Positions 24,475-34,870 of a DNA stretch of 64,000 bases are shown piece by piece. The translations under genes were made by a program, and so were the position numbers. Position 1 is the first letter of the stretch, and the number at the start of each line of letters is the position of its first letter. Under the pieces are notes generated by a model, which did not search any database, was not told the origin of the DNA, and was given only the letters and a program-made list of their open reading frames with translations. The DNA is from Isoetes taiwanensis (Eukaryota > Streptophyta > Lycopodiopsida > Isoetales > Isoetaceae), in the NCBI GenBank assembly GCA_021234155.1, contig JAJEKV010000008.1:2358955-2422954 (forward strand), written 5' to 3'.

Positions 24475-25569
24475 ATCCTTCCCGGTTTTTTCTATGAGGA
24501 TTCTTTCTTGGAATGTAAGGGGAATCAAGGGCCCTATCAAAAGAAGGAGAGCTATCTCCCAAATTAGGAGCTATAATGTTGACATCATTATGCTCCGGGA
24601 AGTTAAACTTCCTAAATTCGAAATCTCAATCTTGGTGATTGGATTTTCCCCAGTGCCTTTTCCACGGATTGAAGCCTCCGTAGAAGTGGGGGTATTATCA
24701 TGATCTGGAGAAACTTGAAACAGCTTTCTTTCTTTAATTCCCCCCAAGATGTGGCAAGGTGTTACCTTTGAATTTCAGGACTTCGACTTTTGGAGTGATT
24801 AATGTATATGCCTCCACTAACCCCAAAGATAGAGAATTACTCGACTGAAATTAACCTTTGGTTCTTGAATAATCCTATTTCGCATCGGATTATTGGGGGT
24901 GATTTTAACAATACTCTGATTGGAACATGAAGCTTGGCAACAAAATTAATATGTCCATTCCAGAGAAAATAATTGGGAGTCTCTAATATCCGACAATGCT
25001 TTGATCTATGTTCCCTCTTCCAACACCTCATATACCGGTCTAATAAACAAAAGGGGACAAAAGAGTTTTTTGTGCCCTTGATAGGTATTATGTCTGTAGC
25101 CCAAACTCCTCTCTCTGGGACAACTGCTTTGTTTCTAGTGATGAAGGCAATATAATCTCAGATCACCAGCCCCAATTCCTTTGCACAAAGCAGTTAACTC
25201 AAATTCCCAGAGAAGGTAATGTCCCCTACAAATTTAAGCGTACTTTGCTTGAGAATGATTCCTTTGTGAAAGACTTTAGGGAATTCTATTTGCAAATTTC
25301 TGAAGAGAGAAACCAAAGACTCCATGAAAAGATTTTATGGCAGAATTAAGAAGATCAAAAGCTGGATAAAAGATTGGTCAAAAAGCAAGCATTTGTCCAA
25401 GATCAATGAGAAGGAGCAGTTGCTTTCCAAAATGAGGGATATTAGATCTCTTCTTCAGGATGATCCTTATAATTTAAACCTACAGATTGGGGAAGAGCTC
25501 TTGGAAAACTATTTGAAGAGTATTGAGGAAGTGGAAGCTAAGAGTTCAACTATAAAGTGTAAAAATTAA
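24475..25569 (+). pseudogene. LINE ORF2, endonuclease region
   Basis: Starts with MRILSWNVRGIKGPIKRRRAI, the apurinic/apyrimidinic-type endonuclease signature SWNVRG. It continues with YNVDIIMLREVK where the catalytic LQE/LxE glutamate is normally found; here it reads LREVK. Later pieces with GVINVYASTNPKDR (24794-24835), GDFN-like RIIGGDFNN (about 24887-24910) and SDHQP (25157-25170) appear in other frames. A lysine-rich linker follows (25324-25569). Several frame breaks. Confidence 0.75.
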
Positions 25570-25669
25570 GTTCAAGCAAGGATATGGACTGGGATGGCGG
25601 TTCTAGATTTTTCTTCAAAATGGCTAAAGTCGGGCTCCTAAGGAACTCCATCACTCAAAGTTAGAACTG

Positions 25670-26629
25670 ATGGGGTTGTTAGTAGAAGATCCCAAGCTCA
25701 TCAAAACCTTTTTTCAGGATAACTATGCTTCCCTCTTCTCCAAACTGCCTGCTAATCTCATTGACTCAGTCAAAGAGAAGAGTTTTCTAGATTTGCTGGA
25801 TAAGGTAATCCCCTCTCCCATTGAGGACATGGATGGTTCCTTTGTGGCCATTCCTGGTGAAGATGAGATTTTTAAGGTTTTAAGTTCTTTTGGTAAGAAT
25901 AAGTCTCCTGGACCTGATGGCCTTCCTTGTGAGTTTTTTATCCACTTCTGGGAAATTCTCAAGCATGACATTGTTTCTTTGGTTAGAGGTTTTTGGGAGG
26001 TCAATTACCTGCATCCTTCCATATCAGCTGGCTTTATTTCTCTTATTCCCAAAGTTGACAATCCTTCTACATTCTCTGATTGGAGGCCTATCTCCCTGAC
26101 CAATACCTCCTACAAGATCTGTGCTAAAATCATTGCTAACAGAATCAAGGATTATCTACAGAGAAATATCTCCCTTCATCAATCTGCTTTTCTCTCTAAC
26201 AGGTTTATCCTGGACAATTATATCACAGCTATGGAAGGTCTTCATTGGAATAGAATCTCCAACCAAAATTGTGTTCTTCTCAAGCTTGACTTCAAGAAAG
26301 CTTTTGATACTGTTAGATGGGATTTCCTTGACCTTGCTTTGTCTAAGATTGGTTTTCATCCCAAGTTGAGACTTTTAATTCAGGGCTTGAATGTCTACTC
26401 CAACTCTGCTATCATTTTGAATGGATCCCCTACTCATTTCTTCCCTCTTGCTCGAGGTGTGAGACAAGGTTGCCCTCTTGCTCCTTATCTATTTCGATTG
26501 TGGTCGATGCTCACAAGGGCTATAATTCATTTCAAGGATCTTGGTGAACTTAAGGGTCTTAAGATGCAGCGACAAACGATCTCTCTCTACTCTTTCCCAA
26601 TATGTTTGATGACACCTTTGCTTTCTTAG
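25670..26629 (+). pseudogene. LINE ORF2, reverse transcriptase
   Basis: 319 open codons. Motifs in order are FGKNKSPGPDGLPCEFFIHFW (RT 0-1), SLIPKVDNPSTFSDWRPISL, CAKIIANRIKDYL, HQSAFLSNRFILDNYITA, LLKLDFKKAFDTVRWDFL (motif A aspartates present) and NGSPTHFFPLARGVRQGCPLAPYLF (motif B). The frame breaks right at motif C: around 26590-26625 another frame reads NMFDDTFAFLDL, so the usual FADD is one residue short as well as frameshifted. Expected to be inactive as read. Confidence 0.9.
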
Positions 26630-28315
26630 ATCTTTGATATCTCTAATATTGAGTTTTTCTTGATATAATTAAACAATTCTCTGCTGATCCGGTGTTCATT
26701 TAAATCGGCCAAATGTGTGTGATCATTGGTGATAATATCCAACCCAATTTTGCTGATATTAAGGTTCTAAATTCCAACCAAAGGCCTACTCTTCTTAGTA
26801 TGCCTTTATCTCTAAATCCTAATCTGAAAGGTCTTTGGCAACCAATCATTGATAGAATCAAAAAGAAGTTGAATAATTTCAAAGGTGGCTTATCTCTAGT
26901 CAAGCGAGAACTTTAATTGCTAATTACGTTCTTGCTAGCTCTCACATCTACTTTTCTTCTGCTCTTGTGGCTCCCAAAGGGCATTTACTATGAGATAGAG
27001 AAAACAATCAGGAGATTTTTATGGAGGGATCTCATAAGGTTGGTTGGAAGTTTGTTACCAATCCTAAAGATCCGGGGCTTAGGGTGCAAAATCTACATCC
27101 GCAAGCTTGTGCTCTTCTTTGCCGTAAATACATCTGAAATCCTTGCTGAACAATTCAAGTTCTTCCTCTCTATTCATTAGATCTTGGCTGCTTTCCTCTC
27201 ATCCCGAAGGTCACCCCCTCTATTGGCCATATTCTTCCCGATTCATGCTTTAATGTCCTCCATCTTTGGTGCTAATACTTCCCCTCTTATGAGGAACATT
27301 ATTCATGCTTGGAATAAGGTGCATCTTTGCCTTTGATTATGCTCCCCTCGATTTGAACCCGCACATGTCAATTTTCTCGGAATCCTATCCTCAAGAATCA
27401 TCCAAATAAAGTTCTGGCTTTGAGACATCCGAGGGTGTACAAAAAGTGGTCTGATTATGGCTTCAAATTTATACAAGACCTATACATAAACAACAAGTTG
27501 ATTTCTTGGACCTATCCGAAGAACACTATCCATGGTACTTCAAGTGATAAAAAGATTTATTTTCACATAAAATCTTGTCACCTCATATCACGGGTAAATA
27601 ATATTGTGCCAAGGGCAACTAATTGGACTCTGGAGGGCAAATCTCATTACAAAGTTAGCAAGATATACTCTTTGATAAGTAAAAATGATGAACCCTCCAA
27701 GGCAAGTTCTAAGTGGCTTATCTCAGAGGAAGAAAGCAAAATTTTGTTCAAGGAGGTCTGGAACTCCTATTGCTTCCCTAAGACCGTCTCTTTATCCTGG
27801 CCGATAGCTAATAAAAGTGTCCCCAATTTACAATTGCTTGCCATTAGGAATGCCGATATTTCTGCTCTTTGCCATCTTGGATGCAATAGGGAAGAAAATC
27901 TTGAGCACATTTTCTTTTGCCCCAAGCTAAACCCCTTTTGGTCTTGGTTCTTTGATAATCTAGGACATCTTTACCCTAATAGGATTCCGTAATCTGTTGT
28001 CTTATATTCAAAATAAGTGTGCCTTTGCTAACTCTCTAATGTTTATTGCTCTCTAGGGAATGTCCGAAAGCTAGAAATAGAGTGGTTTATGGTATGAAAA
28101 AATTCTCAACTTTTTGGATCAAGGTCCACTTTCAATTTGATGTTAAGTCCATCGCATCGCCCATAAAAGGAAATATGCAAATAAATACAAGGAAATGGAA
28201 CTCAATTGGTCTTTTTTCAGGGTCTTTTGATTTATTTGCATCCAATCTTGGTGTCATCAATTCTAATTCCATTTTTCATGATGATGCTAGCTTACTTGAA
28301 GATATGTAAAACTAG
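26630..28315 (+). pseudogene. LINE ORF2, thumb to zf-RVT-like C terminus
   Basis: Frame pieces at 26713-26916 (SNQRPTLLSMPLSLNPNLKG) and 26917-27180 (SSHIYFSSALVAPKG in shifted frame) belong to the RT thumb. 27420-27992 has NWTLEGKSHYKVSKIYSLI, WNSYCFPKTVSLSW and C-H-L-G-CNREENLEHIFFCPKL, the Cys/His zf-RVT domain. After 28046 the similarity fades. The region is broken into at least five frames. Confidence 0.75.
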
Positions 28316-29058
28316 TCCTGGGGAGATCAAGACACCTTCTTAAGAAAGACATTGGTCAAGATTTCAGTGTGTTATTTAGCAATATGTCTTTGGTGGAGCA
28401 GAGGCAAGCAATAGCATCAAGTTAGTAAGATTATTCTACTCAGAGGAAGTGGTGCGGGTTTACAACATGTTGACTTTCTCTCCATGTACCATCACTTCAT
28501 GACAGAGAATCGGTTCTCAGGGATACGAGGGAGCGATGTACACACATAGAATGTTGGCAGATCTATATGGCTCCTTGCTCTGTTTGAGTGGGGTTGATCC
28601 TTCTTGCATTGAGGAGATTGTTTGAACGTGACCTTGCGACGCTTATACCTTTGATTCTCGCTCCTTTCTATGCTTACTTCAATTCTAGACTTGACTCAAC
28701 ATGCCTTTAGCCTACCTTCTCTCTTTCATCCATCTTGAACTCATTACCGCCCTACCGGTCATCAATTGCTCAATCTTATCTCTTAATCTGGCTGGAGTTT
28801 TTGGTTGATTGTTACAGTCCCGTGTTGGTTGGGGTCGAGATTCCTCCCTCTCTATTGAAGTCATCTTTATCTTATAAGTTATTTTTGAGAAAAGTTCACG
28901 ATTTCTTGAAACTTGACTAGCATCACATATGTTGAGCAATACATTTTGTATTTATGCTACATAATTCTGGTGATAGACCTTGCTAAAATGTATTCTGCGG
29001 CTTTAAGCAGAATCATGTACTGTTTTTCTTGATTAATGGAAAAATCAACTCTTACTCT

Positions 29059-29059
<1 letters not shown>
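28316..29059 (+). other. LINE 3' UTR
   Basis: Non-coding stretch between the ORF2 end and the poly(A) tail. A late element near 29026-29056 reads ttgattaatggaaaaatcaa just before the tail. Confidence 0.5.

Positions 29060-29090
<31 letters not shown>
29060..29090 (+). repeat. LINE poly(A) tail
   Basis: Thirty-one uninterrupted A residues directly against the right-hand target duplication. Confidence 0.95.
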
Positions 29091-29093
<3 letters not shown>

Positions 29094-29103
29094 GGCATGA
29101 AGG
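29091..29103. repeat. LINE target-site duplication, right copy
   Basis: TATGGCATGAAGG, identical to 20786-20798. The second half (GAAGGGAAAG to 29108) is the copia polypurine tract. Confidence 0.95.
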
Positions 29104-29108
29104 GAAAG

Positions 29109-29767
29109 TGTTAGTATATCATGCCATATGTGGTGGTTCAATTGTTTTTGCATGTATGGATAATTTCAATTGAAAGAACACATGTCAGTTTCTATGCATG
29201 TCGGTGGAAAGGAAAAAACATAAAAAGGACGTTCTGGGTGTGACGAAATATGGCAGAAAGCAAACGGCCAGTCTGTGCAGTCTGTGTAGCAGATCGAATC
29301 GATCATTGAACTGATTGTTGTTGTCCTGGTGTTGACCAGAAGAGGATAGGATCCTGCTGCAGGTTCCGCAGCCGCTTGCTTGACCCGGCAGAGGTTTGGA
29401 TTCCGGAAGAGGTTTGGATTGATTATATAATTTGATTGTCTGTTGAAAATCGCAGATGCAGGATCGATTGGCGATGCACTCAGATGCAACCTAATTTACA
29501 TTTGTGCAGAAAAAGTTCCTGTTTCTAAAGTATCACGGACTTACTCGAAGTTCCAAATGAAGGAGAGATCAGTCTTGATATTTGAAGATTGAATTCGCCT
29601 CACCGGGTAAATCCTTTGTATTAATTTACAATACATCGCGGTTACGCCGCTTGCCTTAAGTTTGGCTTTGTGAAACTATTTCAGATATAAAGTTATAGTC
29701 ACGTCTCTGTAGTTTAGTTTAAAGATATTTGGCAATTTAACGCTGCTAGATATTTGGCAATTTAAGA
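29109..29767 (+). repeat. Copia 3' LTR
   Basis: 659 bp, begins TGTTAGTATATC. Its end has a small internal duplication of atatttggcaatttaa (29728-29740 and 29750-29765), and the terminal CA reads GA. The LTR is in the same orientation as 16021-16662. Confidence 0.92.
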
Positions 29768-30279
29768 CATAGATGCCCATCATGTTTCTCGCTTGTTTTG
29801 CATGGATCGAATTGGGACTCCCCAATCAATACAATAGATTTGGAAAGTGGGAGGTAACCCGACTTAAAACCGGTGTTGAGAAGAAAATGAGACTCTTGAA
29901 CAAGTCAATGAATGGATCAGTAATTTGATAGAGGTAGGTGACAATTTTGCAGTGGATGCTGAGGTAGACAATTCAGAGGGTGTGGACGTCTACATCCTCA
30001 AGTGCAATGTAACCCAAATGCACACTTGAAGATCCATACAAAGATGGATGGGGGCAAAAATTTGGAGTGCATGAGGTTATCTTAAGTGGACAGTATTATC
30101 AATTCTTGGGTAATTTCAAGTACATGTTGCTCATTAAACAACCCGAAGCCTCCGTGCACAGCCACGTGGTAAGATATCCTAAAATTGATATGGACAAAAT
30201 AGAAGGCACAGACATGTACAAAATTTCACAGGAGACCCATGAAAAAATTATGGCCAGTCTCCCAATAACATTGTAATTC
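29768..30279 (+). pseudogene. Uncharacterised transposase-like gene, 3' part
   Basis: Begins with the right copy of the CATAG duplication. Removing the insertion continues the frame across the junction, from TAARSRPNRLAH into RCPSCF. Then NRFGKWEVTRL, GDNFAVDAEVDNSEGVDVYILKC (about 29940-30010) and a final open frame (30067-30276) with SGQYYQFLGNFKYMLLI and ASVHSHVVRYPKIDMDK follow, ending in a normal stop. The last two blocks resemble a small beta-rich (SH3- or BAH-like) C-terminal domain. Frames are broken at several points. It is the partner of 13766-16020. Confidence 0.6.
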
Positions 30280-30829
30280 TTTGACACTTAACCAAATTGA
30301 TTTAATTCTTTGCAAGTGATTTGTTGTTCCAGCACCTAAGCATGTAAGCACACATTTGTATATATATTAATAATAGTGAGGATGCACAAGGGTGGTGTGC
30401 ATGGACACGCACTTCGAAATGAAGATTGAATTGTTGTTTAAGAATGTACATTTGTGACATTGGAATAACATTCACTTATTTATTTTGGTACCATCACTAT
30501 CCCAACATTCTTGGCAAAAATATAGTGTCAAGGCATTTCCTCGATGTGACATGTGCCAATTCCAATGGTCATACGAAATATTTAAGCCTGGTTACGAATT
30601 AATTGTTCTGTCACAAGGCGTGTGAGGTTTTTCGTACACGGACACGCCTAAGCATAGGATTTAAGCACTAGGCGCCTAATCATAGGATTTAAGCTCTTCT
30701 TACAAGCTCACGCTCCGCTTTAACCCGCTTCTTACGCAAATCCTCTTCTTCGCCCATTCCGCTCTATTTCCTAAGCACCATGGCCTCTCGCTAGTTCAAA
30801 GATGTAACGGAAATAAAGCACCCCAAGAT
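30280..30829. other. No gene recognised
   Basis: Contains a two-copy short repeat, cataggatttaagc (30653-30666 and 30682-30695). No coding stretch. Confidence 0.4.
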
Positions 30830-31390
30830 GTGCTTAAGCGTGTGCTCGAGGATGCGGACGTCGCCCACAATACTGAGCTGTATTTCTTTGAGATGGTTCT
30901 TCCGGAAGCAAATCGGACACCGAGGACCGTGGAGGAAGAAGAAGGTAACTTAGTATTCTTTTGTTTTGCATTTTTTTTTTTTCTTTTGTTTTAACTAAAT
31001 GCTTTCTTTGTTTATAGAAGTTGAGCAGGAAGTGGAGAATTCTGAAGAGGAAGAGGAGGAGAATTCTGAGGAATCTGAGGAAGAGGGGAGGATGAAGAGG
31101 AAGAGGAAGAGCCCGATTCTGAGGAGGAAAAACAACTGATTTTTGAGAGTCACTACTGAAGACCACCCAAAAAGGCAAAGGAGGAGGGAATTGAGGAGAA
31201 CGCTTGGAGGAGCCCGGAATCAACCCAAAGCCCCTGAAAGCCCTGAAAGCCTCCCTCGAAAGCCCGAAAAGCCCCCAAAGCCTAAAGCCCGGCCCCAAGC
31301 CCCGCCCCCGACCCCGAAAGCCCAAGCCCGAAAGCCCCTTAAGACCGGGCCTTATGGCCTTTTTTGTAAAATATTTTGTTTATATATGAA
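30830..31390 (+). pseudogene. Acidic and proline/lysine-rich protein relic (two exons)
   Basis: A first exon, reading LEDADVAHNTELYFFEMVLPEAN...TVEEEE, ends at a good donor (gtaact at 30944). After a 70-bp T-rich intron ending tttatag at 31017, the frame continues VEQEVENSEEEEEENSEESEEEG. A one-base shift then keeps an acidic run (DEEEEEEEPDSEEE) before the frame changes again to a Pro/Lys-rich part (PKAPESPESLPRKPEKPPKPK). The acid-then-basic composition fits a nuclear or transposase tail. I do not recognise the family. Confidence 0.35.
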
Positions 31391-32108
31391 GTTTTTGTCT
31401 CTAGCACTTTGTTCTTTGTTTTCATTTTTTTTCTCTATCAAATGTTCTTTTTGTCTATCAAATATATGAAGTTTTTTGTCTCATCTACTTTGTTCTTTGT
31501 TTTGTCTCACATTTTGTTTTTTCTATTATGTAAAGAATGAATTCATTTGATGTTCTTACTTCTATTATTCATGCAGGTGACAAAACATTGAATTCTTGTA
31601 CAGTCCATTCAAATTCTGCTTGAATGTAACAATGCTCTAGCTCAAACACTAAGCACTTTAATTAGTTTCAAAGAAGCTTGTGAGTAAGCACCGGTTAACA
31701 CGAGCACTTATGCAATGAAATGAAATAGCTTTAAACAGGTTATATAGCATAACAGTAAGCACTGCACCTTAACTGCACCTTAACTGCATGACAGTAAGCA
31801 CTTGATGACATTAACACTTCTGCAATGGCTTTCTAGCGTTAAGCAACTACATAGTAGCCGCCAATGATAACATGCTAAGCAAGACGACATTAAGACTGCA
31901 CTGCACTAGCACTTGCAAGCAATTTTTTTAAGCACTTGATAAGTTTTAAGCACCCCTTGCAACAAGATTGAACTAGATATAAACAATATAGCAAAACTTG
32001 TAGACAAGTCTCGCATTGAACTATATAAACAATATAGCAAAAACATTCTTAAATTAATATAAGATAAAGATGGTACATGAAAAGTGTAGGATTCCTTGGC
32101 CTAAATAA
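31391..32108. other. No gene recognised
   Basis: AT-rich DNA, with short direct repeats around taagcactgcaccttaactg (31760-31800). Confidence 0.4.
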
Positions 32109-33404
32109 ATGACAATCAGGCCAATAATCATAAATGTCTCAGGCTTAATCACAAGAATGGAGGATAACAATCTTCATCACCATAAACCTTCTTCAATTCC
32201 TCATTCACAAGGGTGCACAAACCGCAATTGTTTTCCGAAAAGTCTTTCCAAGCATCTTCATAATCTTTCTATCCGTCATAGGCCGGGGCATGCAATTGTG
32301 TGTGTTCTTCACCAAGAACTTCATTTTTTTCTCGTCTTGGCCTGCAAGATTCCTTCTATCTTTGGGGTGAGTACTGTTAGCACTTCATCATAGACATCCA
32401 TCTTGAATGCAGGTACTAGCAGAAGTTTTCAGGGGCTGCTAAGGTAAGACTTGTATAATGAATCATCAAGAAGCAAAGTCTTACCTTTGAATCTTGGGTA
32501 TGACTCATACATTTTCCCAAGTGGCTTCATCATGACTGACAACCAGGGTTTGTCGTGGTGGGGAAAACTGGTCTTCACACATTTTTCCGCCCCCATACAA
32601 ATAGAAATCATTCCCTCAAATCGACATAGTACTTGCAGACATCTTCCACATTAGAGAGTTGCATTGATGACCATATACCAACACAACACTTCAGAACAAA
32701 GTCTTCGAAGAACACCGCTCGGTCCGAATATCACTTTCTTTCTGCTAGTGTATGTCATTGTCAATCCTGATTCCAAGCGTATGTGTTCATTTGCACCAAA
32801 AGTTTTTACCAACACACCATTTAAATCCAAGACAATGAGTTTATCTTTTGCTGCCAAATCAATATTTAGTACGTTGGAACATCCTGAATACCTACACAAC
32901 AGGAATTATTACATGAATAAATAGATGAAAATGAAAAATGGGTTGAATGTGGAAACCTTTCTATATCAACAATGCCAGGATTCTCGACCTAACAGAATCA
33001 ACTGGTAATCCTACAATGAATGCAACAAAAGAAAATAAATAATATTCAATGTTTTAAGCAACACTAATTTGTGGCCTTGGCCAGCACTTCCCACACTGAC
33101 TTTCCAGGTTTTGTAAGGGCATCAATCACTTGTTGAAGATCAGGCTCACCTGAAACTTGAGGGCCTGATTCTGCATTTTCTTCAGAAAACACTTTGATAG
33201 GTGTGGTGTCATGATTGAGATCGCTTCGCATCTTTCAAGGTCTTTGCTTCTTGTTCTCTTTCTTGTAGCCCTAACAACTTCTTTGCTATCCTCCGCCTTA
33301 CCCCTCTTTGTTCTTCTCGCCTTTCCTTTTGACAAAAAATCACCCAATTTGCCCTCATCCAATGGAATTACCCTCAACTTCCTTAAGTGCTTCAGCAGGT
33401 ACAC
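32109..33404 (-). pseudogene. FCP1/NLI-interacting-factor-like phosphatase relic
   Basis: On the minus strand, 33404-33126 encodes a basic N-terminal part (GKARRTKRGKAEDSKEVVRATRKRTRSK), possibly a nuclear localisation stretch. After a gap, 32899-32651 has AAKDKLIVLDLNGVLVKTFG, the HAD-type DLNGVLV (DxDxT-like) nucleophile motif of plant FCP1-like proteins. Then 32611-32429 has PHHDKPWLSVMMKPLGKMYESYPRFKGKTLLLDDSLYKS, the second HAD aspartate pair. Intron-like gaps separate these parts. A further frame to about 32150 may be the C terminus. The first motif has D-L-N, not D-x-D; this is common in the plant LIVLDLNG group. It is probably a gene or a recently broken copy. Confidence 0.6.
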
Positions 33405-34870
33405 TCGGTCTGTTGTTTTTCCACAACCCGGTGTGGTTTACAACCGATGCCGTGGTTTACAACTTCTTCTATAGCTTCTTGGACCGTGGTGGTGGTTCTG
33501 GCTGTTACATTCAAATCGGGCCACAATTGATCAGATTCTATAGGACTTTGCGTGTTGTGCATCTTCAAATGAAGCCAATGTCCTTCTTAACCCCCAGAGG
33601 TTGAGACCTCAATTGCGTGACGGATTAACACATCCTTTTTGGTGTACTATTTGAAGCACCTGCAAGATGGCCAAAACCTAGCTCGCCAAATACACCCTCC
33701 GCACCTTTCCGTGGCAACCATGAATACACCGTCCTCCTCTCAACAATGAAAAACAAGCTATATGATACTCATGTTGGCAATTCAATTGCTAAACTTAACA
33801 TGTAAGCTTTAGTGAATTCCGCACACATGTTGCACATGTATAAAATGGATCTTGCACTAACAACTTATCTTGTATAATAGTAGAAATGCTAAATGTTGCA
33901 GAGTATCCATTTTCGCCTTCCACAAATTGTTTATGTAGAAATGCGTATGACTTCTTCTTCTTGAGAACTTTTAACTCCTCCTCAAGTTTGATTTTACATT
34001 TGACCCGCTCATTAACAGATGTAGGGTTCATTGCTTTTTGTACCTTGTTCCTCGTGCCAAGTTTCCATCCGATACCGCTGCTCCAAATCTTTAATTTCTC
34101 GCCTCCAACTCACAGCTTTGATTAAGCTTGAACTCCTCCTTTTGTAGCCTTGTGGCCTCGCCTTAAACCGTTCTCGGCCTCCAACATCATTTTCTGTACT
34201 TCGGAGGCCTTCTCATTGCCTTTCAACTCACTTCCCATCGCCTTCCAGATTCTTTGTGATAAGTAAAATTGCTTTTCCAATCTCGTATGTTGCATTCTCT
34301 AAGGTTTTTATGTTTTCATCACATGCAATCGATCTCATTTGATCCAAATTTGCCACCTTTGGCCTTGCCTTCATTTCCCGCTTTTCCTAACATGTGCTAC
34401 AACATCCGCCTCTGTTTTACTTGTCTATTGTTGTGGTATCTTTGGCATTACACAAAGAAATGCAGCCCGCTTTTACTTTTGTGTTCCTCAAAAAACTATT
34501 GATCTAGTGCAATTTTCAAACGCAAAAGCAAGGGGCGATTTGCTTTCTTACTTCTTTGTTGTGACAATTCTTGTAGATTTTTTTAAGAGTGTTTCCAACT
34601 TCTCTTGAAGATGCGCCTTTGCACGCAGTGCCATTTTATCTTTCCCTTTGTTCAACTTCTTTGTCTAAAACAGATTCCCAATCTCGATCCGCGACATTAT
34701 TTTCCAACCAAGTTTCTTTCGCGGGGCTTCACCCCGAATTGTACGCAGAACCTCTGATGTTTGAAAATCATCTCAAGGCCCATGCCTCCATCATCAACAA
34801 TCAAACACTGATCCGAGTTTTTGCTACCAGGGGGAAAAGGAGGGAGAAGGGTGTGATCGGCCGAGTCCCA
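33405..34870 (-). other. Unrecognised coiled-coil-like minus-strand frames
   Basis: Minus-strand frames read KIKLEEELKVLKKKKSYAFLHKQF (34000-33900), ASEVQKMMLEAENGLRRGHK (about 34210-34150) and IKTLENATYEIGKAILLITKNLE (about 34320-34245). These are heptad-like and lysine/glutamate-rich. They may extend the FCP1-like gene upstream or be a separate transposon-related ORF. Plus-strand frames here are probably shadows. Confidence 0.3.

Larger units (their letters stand above)
20799..29090 (+). mobile_element. L1-type LINE inserted in the copia element
   Basis: Bounded by a perfect 13-bp duplication and ending in 31 A residues (29060-29090). It carries a 5' region of over 1.2 kb with a GC-rich block, a DUF4283-like ORF1 and an ORF2 with endonuclease, reverse transcriptase and zf-RVT-like regions. 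Length is 8.29 kb, longer than most plant L1 elements. The insertion point is between the copia RNase H stop codon and its 3' LTR. Confidence 0.93.
16021..29767 (+). mobile_element. Ty1/copia LTR retrotransposon, carrying a nested LINE
   Basis: Complete boundaries are visible. The 5' LTR is 16021-16662, starting TGTTAGTATATC and ending ..TTTAACA. A primer binding site follows at 16664. The gag-pol frames run from 16689 to 20785, a purine-rich tract lies at 29099-29108, and the 3' LTR is 29109-29767. The 5-bp duplication CATAG flanks it. Without the inserted LINE (20799-29090 plus one 13-bp duplication) the element is about 5.4 kb, normal for copia. The internal frames have three or more breaks, so as read it is not autonomous. 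Confidence 0.92.

Noticed and set aside
31204..31389. Proline/lysine-rich frame with PKP repeats as a possible extensin-like gene.
   Set aside because: Better explained as a frameshifted tail of the acidic two-exon relic; no signal peptide or SPPP motifs.
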